A DNA stretch of 64,000 nucleotides from positions 51,759 through 115,758 of the forward strand of contig CACWZZ010000013.1 in the NCBI GenBank assembly GCA_902765485.1. The letters run 5' to 3'. The notes beneath the pieces are model-generated. The model had not been told where the DNA came from, made no database searches, and was given only the letters and a program-made list of their open reading frames with translations. A program made the translations under genes and the position numbers. Below, in pieces: positions 61,314 to 64,000 of this stretch. Each line of letters begins with the position of its first letter. Within the stretch, counting starts at the first letter, position 1. This stretch comes from an uncultured Bacteroidales bacterium (GTDB lineage Bacteria > Bacteroidota > Bacteroidia > Bacteroidales > Paludibacteraceae).

Positions 61314-61408
61314 TACGATTTAATGATTTACGATTTATTTTCGATTCTTCGATTCTTCGATTCTTCGATTCTTCGATTTTTCGATATATCGATATTTCGG
61401 TATTCCGA
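61314..61408. repeat. short tandem repeat, TTCGATTC family with a TTTACGATTTA start
   Basis: TTACGATTTAATGATTTACG is followed by five exact TTCGATTC octamers from about 61346, then drifting units TTCGATTT, TTCGATAT, ATCGATAT, TTCGGTAT. It fills the gap between hypB and the oxidoreductase gene. Confidence 0.96.
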
Positions 61409-61409
61409 A

Positions 61410-62111
61410 TTATTCCTTCCAACGAGCAACTTCCTTCATCAGCCACTCGGCAAAAATATCGACTCCTTCGCCCGTCTTGGCGCAGATCGGAATAACGGTA
61501 GCTTTCGGGTTGCGCATGTGGATGTACTCCTTGCATTTCTCCATATCGAAATCGAAGTACGGCAACACATCAATCTTGTTGATCACTACCACGTCGCAGA
61601 TAGAGAACATAAGCGGATATTTGAGTGGTTTGTCATGCCCTTCGGGCACAGACAGGATCATAGCGTTCTTCACGGCGCCGGTATCGAACTCCGCCGGACA
61701 AACGAGGTTCCCCACGTTCTCCAAAATAACGAGGTCGAAGGCTGAAGGCTGAGAACTGACTTCTGACGGCTGCCCACCGATTACGGCATTCAGCCCTTGC
61801 TTCGTCATCTCTGCGTCCAGATGGCACATGCCGCCGGTATGCAGCTGGATCGACTCCACGCCGGTTGCCTCCTTGATCTTGATGGCATCCACGTCGCTGT
61901 CTATATCCGCCTCCATCACGGCAATACGGATCTTGTCCTTCAGACGGTTGATGGTCTGAATGAGCGTAGTGGTCTTGCCGCTGCCGGGCGAAGACATCAG
62001 ATTGAGGAGAAAGACGCCTTTCTTTTTCAGTTCTCCGCGCAAGGCGTCAGCAGCGCGATCGTTATTCTCGAAGACACTCTTCTTGATCTCGATGATTTTT
62101 ACGTTTTCCAT
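61410..62111 (-). CDS. hypB: Nickel-handling GTPase HypB
   Basis: It uses GTP to pass nickel, with HypA, to the apo-enzyme. The 233 residues have the P-loop SPGSGKTT near 41-48, the metal-site motif GGMCHLDA with Cys96 and His97, and the guanine-specificity motif NKID. There is no His-rich N-terminal nickel store. The segment at about 112-124 (GGQPSEVSSQPSA) is an insertion from the GCTGAT repeat family. It is the first gene of the operon and has a clear promoter. Confidence 0.94.
   Translation of the reverse strand: MENVKIIEIKKSVFENNDRAADALRGELKKKGVFLLNLMSSPGSGKTTTLIQTINRLKDKIRIAVMEADIDSDVDAIKIKEATGVESIQLHTGGMCHLDAEMTKQGLNAVIGGQPSEVSSQPSAFDLVILENVGNLVCPAEFDTGAVKNAMILSVPEGHDKPLKYPLMFSICDVVVINKIDVLPYFDFDMEKCKEYIHMRNPKATVIPICAKTGEGVDIFAEWLMKEVARWKE
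61737..61772. repeat. short tandem repeat, GGCTGAA family, in coding sequence
   Basis: AAGGCTGAAGGCTGAGAACT and GACTTCTGACGGCTG are translated in hypB. Confidence 0.88.
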
Positions 62112-62142
62112 GGTATTTGGGACCTTCCGTCCATTTCGGCTG

Positions 62143-62173
62143 CAAAATTACTGAAAATATTTGAAATACGCAA
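62143..62173 (-). promoter_or_regulatory. Bacteroidales promoter of the hyp operon
   Basis: Minus strand TTGCGTATTTC followed by CAGTAATTTTGCAGCC, about 30 bases before the hypB ATG. Confidence 0.78.
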
Positions 62174-62300
62174 GGATTTCAGCAGGAAAATGCAAATTTT
62201 GGGGCGATTTTCTTAAATTTGCGCCGGTTTGGATTTCCCCCAAGAGAAAGAAAAAAGAAAAAGAAAAGAACCAAAAGAATAAAAAAAAAAAAAAGAAAGC

Positions 62301-62400
62301 CCGACCGACCAGTCTACCACCTTTAATTAAAGGTGGTGGTCACGCGTACACGCGTGGAGACGCCGCTAAAGCGGCATGGCGGTCAGTCGGACTAATTTTT
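62301..62400. repeat. Four-way-junction palindromic element
   Basis: A closing stem CCGACCGACC (62301-62310) with GGTCAGTCGG (62381-62390, one mismatch) encloses three perfect hairpins: CCACCTTTAATTAAAGGTGG (62317-62336), CACGCGTACACGCGTG (62341-62356) and GCCGCTAAAGCGGC (62362-62375). A T run follows on each strand (ATTTTTTT on plus, a long T run on minus). It may be a structured RNA, an elaborate terminator or a palindromic mobile element. Confidence 0.7.
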
Positions 62401-62416
62401 TTAAAAAGATTTTTAG

Positions 62417-62499
62417 GATGTCCTTCGGACTTCAGCGGGTCGTTCCCGGGACATGATCCCGTGATGGTCATGTGCTTCCATCCGCCTTACCATCACGGG
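62417..62499. repeat. Hairpin pair next to the four-way junction
   Basis: GTCCTTCGGAC forms a small hairpin near 62420, and CCCGTGATGG (62458-62467) pairs with CCATCACGGG (62490-62499). Confidence 0.6.
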
Positions 62500-62528
62500 A
62501 CCATCTTCCGAGGAAAGGCTAATCAAAA

Positions 62529-62552
62529 GCGACTCACATCGCTGTGAGCCGC
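62529..62552 (-). terminator. Intrinsic terminator of the HdeD-like gene
   Basis: On the minus strand GCGGCTCACA, loop GCGA, TGTGAGTCGC, then TTTT. It lies about 30 bases after the stop. Confidence 0.82.
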
Positions 62553-62578
62553 TTACTTGTACATTGTACCTTTGTACT

Positions 62579-63178
62579 TTATTTCACTTCCTCAACATCC
62601 TCTACGTCAAGGACTTGCTGGATGCGGTCAGAGATCTTGTGGAGGCGTTTCTCCACACGGTTAACAGCAGCCACTTTGAGCCAGCTACCCACACCGTCCA
62701 GAATGATTCCGAGACCTACCAGCCAAGCCAGCGTTGCTGCCGAAGCAGCCGGGTTGCAGAACAAACCGTAGCAGCCTGCGCAGATGATGAGTACAGACAG
62801 CAGGCAGAGCACCCACCATTTGTCCCAACCGAGACGCTTGTAGTTGAACGAATCTACCATGAGACCGATACCTTCATACATCACCCAGAAAGCGAAGATG
62901 AACGGCAGTGCCACAGCCAGCGGAGCCGGATTGATAATCAGCACTATACCGAGGAAAACCTGCATCAGTGCAGCAAGGAAAGTGAGACCGTTGAACGGGT
63001 TGACGTGACGGAGTGTTGCCCATGCGCCGAATGTAGAACAACCGGTAACAATCAGCATCAGACCGAAAGCCCAAGCCAACGAAAGAAGAGTGCTGCCCGG
63101 ATACATGATACAGAGCACACCCAGTACCACGAGGGCAATACCCGCGAGGCACATCCAGATTTTAGTACTTGTTTGCAT
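62579..63178 (-). CDS. HdeD-like DUF308 membrane protein
   Basis: About 199 residues with six membrane helices in three pairs, the DUF308 pattern (WMCLAGIALVVLGVLCIMYP, LTFLAALMQVFLGIVLIINP, WWVLCLLSVLIICAGCYGLF). HdeD of E. coli is linked to acid resistance, but the family function is otherwise unknown. A coiled C-terminus (NRVEKRLHKISDRIQQVL) follows the last helix. The frame is open upstream of 63178, but the ATG there (MQTSTKIWM) follows the promoter at a normal distance. Confidence 0.87.
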   Translation of the reverse strand: MQTSTKIWMCLAGIALVVLGVLCIMYPGSTLLSLAWAFGLMLIVTGCSTFGAWATLRHVNPFNGLTFLAALMQVFLGIVLIINPAPLAVALPFIFAFWVMYEGIGLMVDSFNYKRLGWDKWWVLCLLSVLIICAGCYGLFCNPAASAATLAWLVGLGIILDGVGSWLKVAAVNRVEKRLHKISDRIQQVLDVEDVEEVK

Positions 63179-63222
63179 AATAATAATGAATGTTAATATT
63201 AGACATTTAATTATTTTGAGTG

Positions 63223-63253
63223 CAAAGATACAATATTTTTTTGACATGTGCAA
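63223..63253 (-). promoter_or_regulatory. Bacteroidales promoter of the HdeD-like gene
   Basis: Minus strand TTGCACATGTC followed by ATTGTATCTTTGCACTC. Confidence 0.82.
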
Positions 63254-63332
63254 ATTTTAGAACAAAAAAGCAACTCAGTTCCGCATTGTTGCACAATACC
63301 GCAGCCCTTCCAATCCCTAACGCGGGATTAGC

Positions 63333-63698
63333 TTATTCCTCGAACTGCTGGCGATGTTTCATAATCGTCGGCAGGTTCTTAGATGCCCATGCCGTCAGTT
63401 CCTGCACAATAGGCACCAGTTCCTTGCCCATCGGCGAGAGGCTGTACTCCACGCGAGGCGGAATCTCCGGATAAACTTTGCGGACGATGAGGTCATCCGC
63501 TTCGAGCGTGCGCAACGTACTACTTAATACGCGCGTGCTGATATCAGGAATGACGCGATGTAGTTCATTGAAACGGATCGTGCCGTGCTCATTGATATCC
63601 AACAGCACAAGGAATCCCCATTTGTTACCAAACCGTGCGATGACATTTCGCACCGGGCACATCTCAAACATTGAGTTCTTGTTGTCTTTCTTTTGCAT
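63333..63698 (-). CDS. HxlR family transcriptional regulator
   Basis: The 121 residues form the winged-helix HxlR domain: MCPVRNVIARFGNKWGFLVL with the conserved Cys that senses oxidants or electrophiles in several relatives, then RFNELHRVIPDISTRVLSST (recognition helix) and VEYSLSPMGKELVPIVQEL. It has its own promoter with a leader of about 120 bases. Its target is unknown; the gene diverges from the transcript starting at 63962. Confidence 0.92.
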   Translation of the reverse strand: MQKKDNKNSMFEMCPVRNVIARFGNKWGFLVLLDINEHGTIRFNELHRVIPDISTRVLSSTLRTLEADDLIVRKVYPEIPPRVEYSLSPMGKELVPIVQELTAWASKNLPTIMKHRQQFEE

Positions 63699-63826
63699 AA
63701 TATATTTTCGTTATTTTTTGGGGTCCCCGACAGACGTTAACGTAGCGCGCCTGGTGGGGAGAGGAGGAAACGTGGCAATTATACGAGTTATGAAATAACG
63801 ATGTCATTGACCACCGTTTCCGACGA

Positions 63827-63857
63827 CAAAGGTACTATAAAATACTGATATACGCAA
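63827..63857 (-). promoter_or_regulatory. Bacteroidales promoter of the HxlR gene
   Basis: Minus strand TTGCGTATATCAG followed by TATAGTACCTTTGTCG. Confidence 0.78.
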
Positions 63858-63961
63858 TAGTATCAAAAAAAAAGTAAGTTTTTTATAAAAATTTATTTTC
63901 CTAATGTGCTGTATTTGCAAAAATAGACAAAAAGGTTACTATGTCACCTATTTGTAACCTC

Positions 63962-63992
63962 TTGCACATGTCGAAAAAATGTAGTACCTTTG
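63962..63992 (+). promoter_or_regulatory. Bacteroidales promoter at the window edge
   Basis: TTGCACATGTCGAAAAAATG followed by TAGTACCTTTGCACTC, the best match to the consensus of this genome. Confidence 0.85.
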
Positions 63993-64000
63993 CACTCGAT

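Larger units (their letters stand above)
62112..62578. other. Gene-free stretch with hypB promoter and a cluster of hairpins
   Basis: No gene. It holds the hypB promoter (62143), a pure A run of about 15 bases, a four-way-junction palindrome (62301-62390), further hairpins (62417-62499) and the terminator of the HdeD-like gene (62529). Confidence 0.75.
63699..64000. other. Intergenic region with HxlR promoter and a promoter for the next gene
   Basis: No gene within the window. GGGGTCCCC and the pair GACGTTAACGT are the only palindromes seen in the HxlR leader. A strong plus promoter ends at 63992 and must drive a gene beyond the window. Confidence 0.7.

Noticed and set aside
62301-62390. tRNA gene suggested by the cloverleaf-like fold
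   Set aside because: No T-loop GTTCRANNC, no D-loop GG, and the hairpin loops are three to four bases; arm lengths do not fit a tRNA.
1-64000. Insertion sequence or prophage
   Set aside because: No transposase, integrase, phage structural gene or target-site duplication was found; the four-helix-bundle gene is the only candidate for a mobile passenger.

Overview
The window comes from a member of the order Bacteroidales (phylum Bacteroidota). The evidence is the promoter type (TTG, about 20 bases, TAnnTTTG, seen at least 17 times), the lack of Shine-Dalgarno sequences, the outer-membrane and secreted families (TonB-dependent receptor of the OMP_b-brl_3 type, two DUF3078 barrels, a DUF4296 lipoprotein, a type IX secretion tail) and AspT/YidE and RNase Y proteins of Bacteroidales type. 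Base composition is about 50% GC. A pectinesterase suggests a gut or plant-fibre habitat. The exact genus cannot be read from the sequence. I see no rRNA, tRNA, CRISPR array, prophage or insertion sequence.

Layout. 1-6.7 kb (minus): an RND efflux pump cut by the window edge, its adaptor lipoprotein, a MATE exporter and an AspT/YidE-type transporter. 6.8-10.3 kb (minus): secreted pectinesterase, a small lipoprotein and the ribosome hibernation factor Hpf. 10.6-13.7 kb (plus): an unknown protein, then a SAM-II riboswitch in front of metK, lspA and a DUF4296 lipoprotein. 13.7-24.1 kb (minus): holA, a nucleotidyltransferase-like protein, era, an M16 peptidase, tdh-kbl (threonine to glycine), gdhA and a Nudix hydrolase. 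24.4-29.3 kb (minus): TonB-dependent receptor, AraC regulator and an NtrY-like sensor kinase. 29.4-31.0 kb (plus): DsbD-like membrane protein and trmN6. 31.0-34.4 kb (minus): rny, zapA, a coiled-coil protein and DUF3078. 34.7-40.7 kb (plus): a 1221-residue type IX-secreted protein followed by queF-queC-queD-queE. 40.7-44.4 kb (minus): TerB-like and DJ-1 proteins, tonB-exbD-exbB and pdxJ. 44.4-47.8 kb: an AT-rich SGNH/MBOAT acyltransferase pair between two palindromic stretches. 47.9-51.2 kb (plus): nadK-lgt-fmt and an HD hydrolase. 51.2-55.7 kb (minus): DUF3078 and secA. 55.9-62.1 kb (minus): an operon of hypB, a large Fe-S/FAD oxidoreductase, a four-helix-bundle protein, hypA, a small membrane protein and DUF5692, with no hydrogenase genes. 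62.6-63.7 kb (minus): an HdeD-like protein and an HxlR regulator.

The most unusual property runs through the whole window. At least ten unrelated families of short tandem repeats with unit lengths of about 7-16 bases sit at gene boundaries and also inside coding sequences, where they are translated (MATE, era, trmN6, queE, fmt, hypB, the TonB receptor and the Fe-S oxidoreductase). A GC-rich palindrome family behaves the same way. Together they resemble the short tandemly repeated repetitive (STRR) sequences of cyanobacteria, but with many families in one genome. The second notable point is a metK that lacks the N-terminal catalytic GHPDK segment directly behind its SAM-II riboswitch. Several multi-branched palindromic elements (44.75, 47.5 and 62.3 kb) and one promoter with no gene behind it (24.2 kb) are candidates for undescribed RNAs or small mobile elements.
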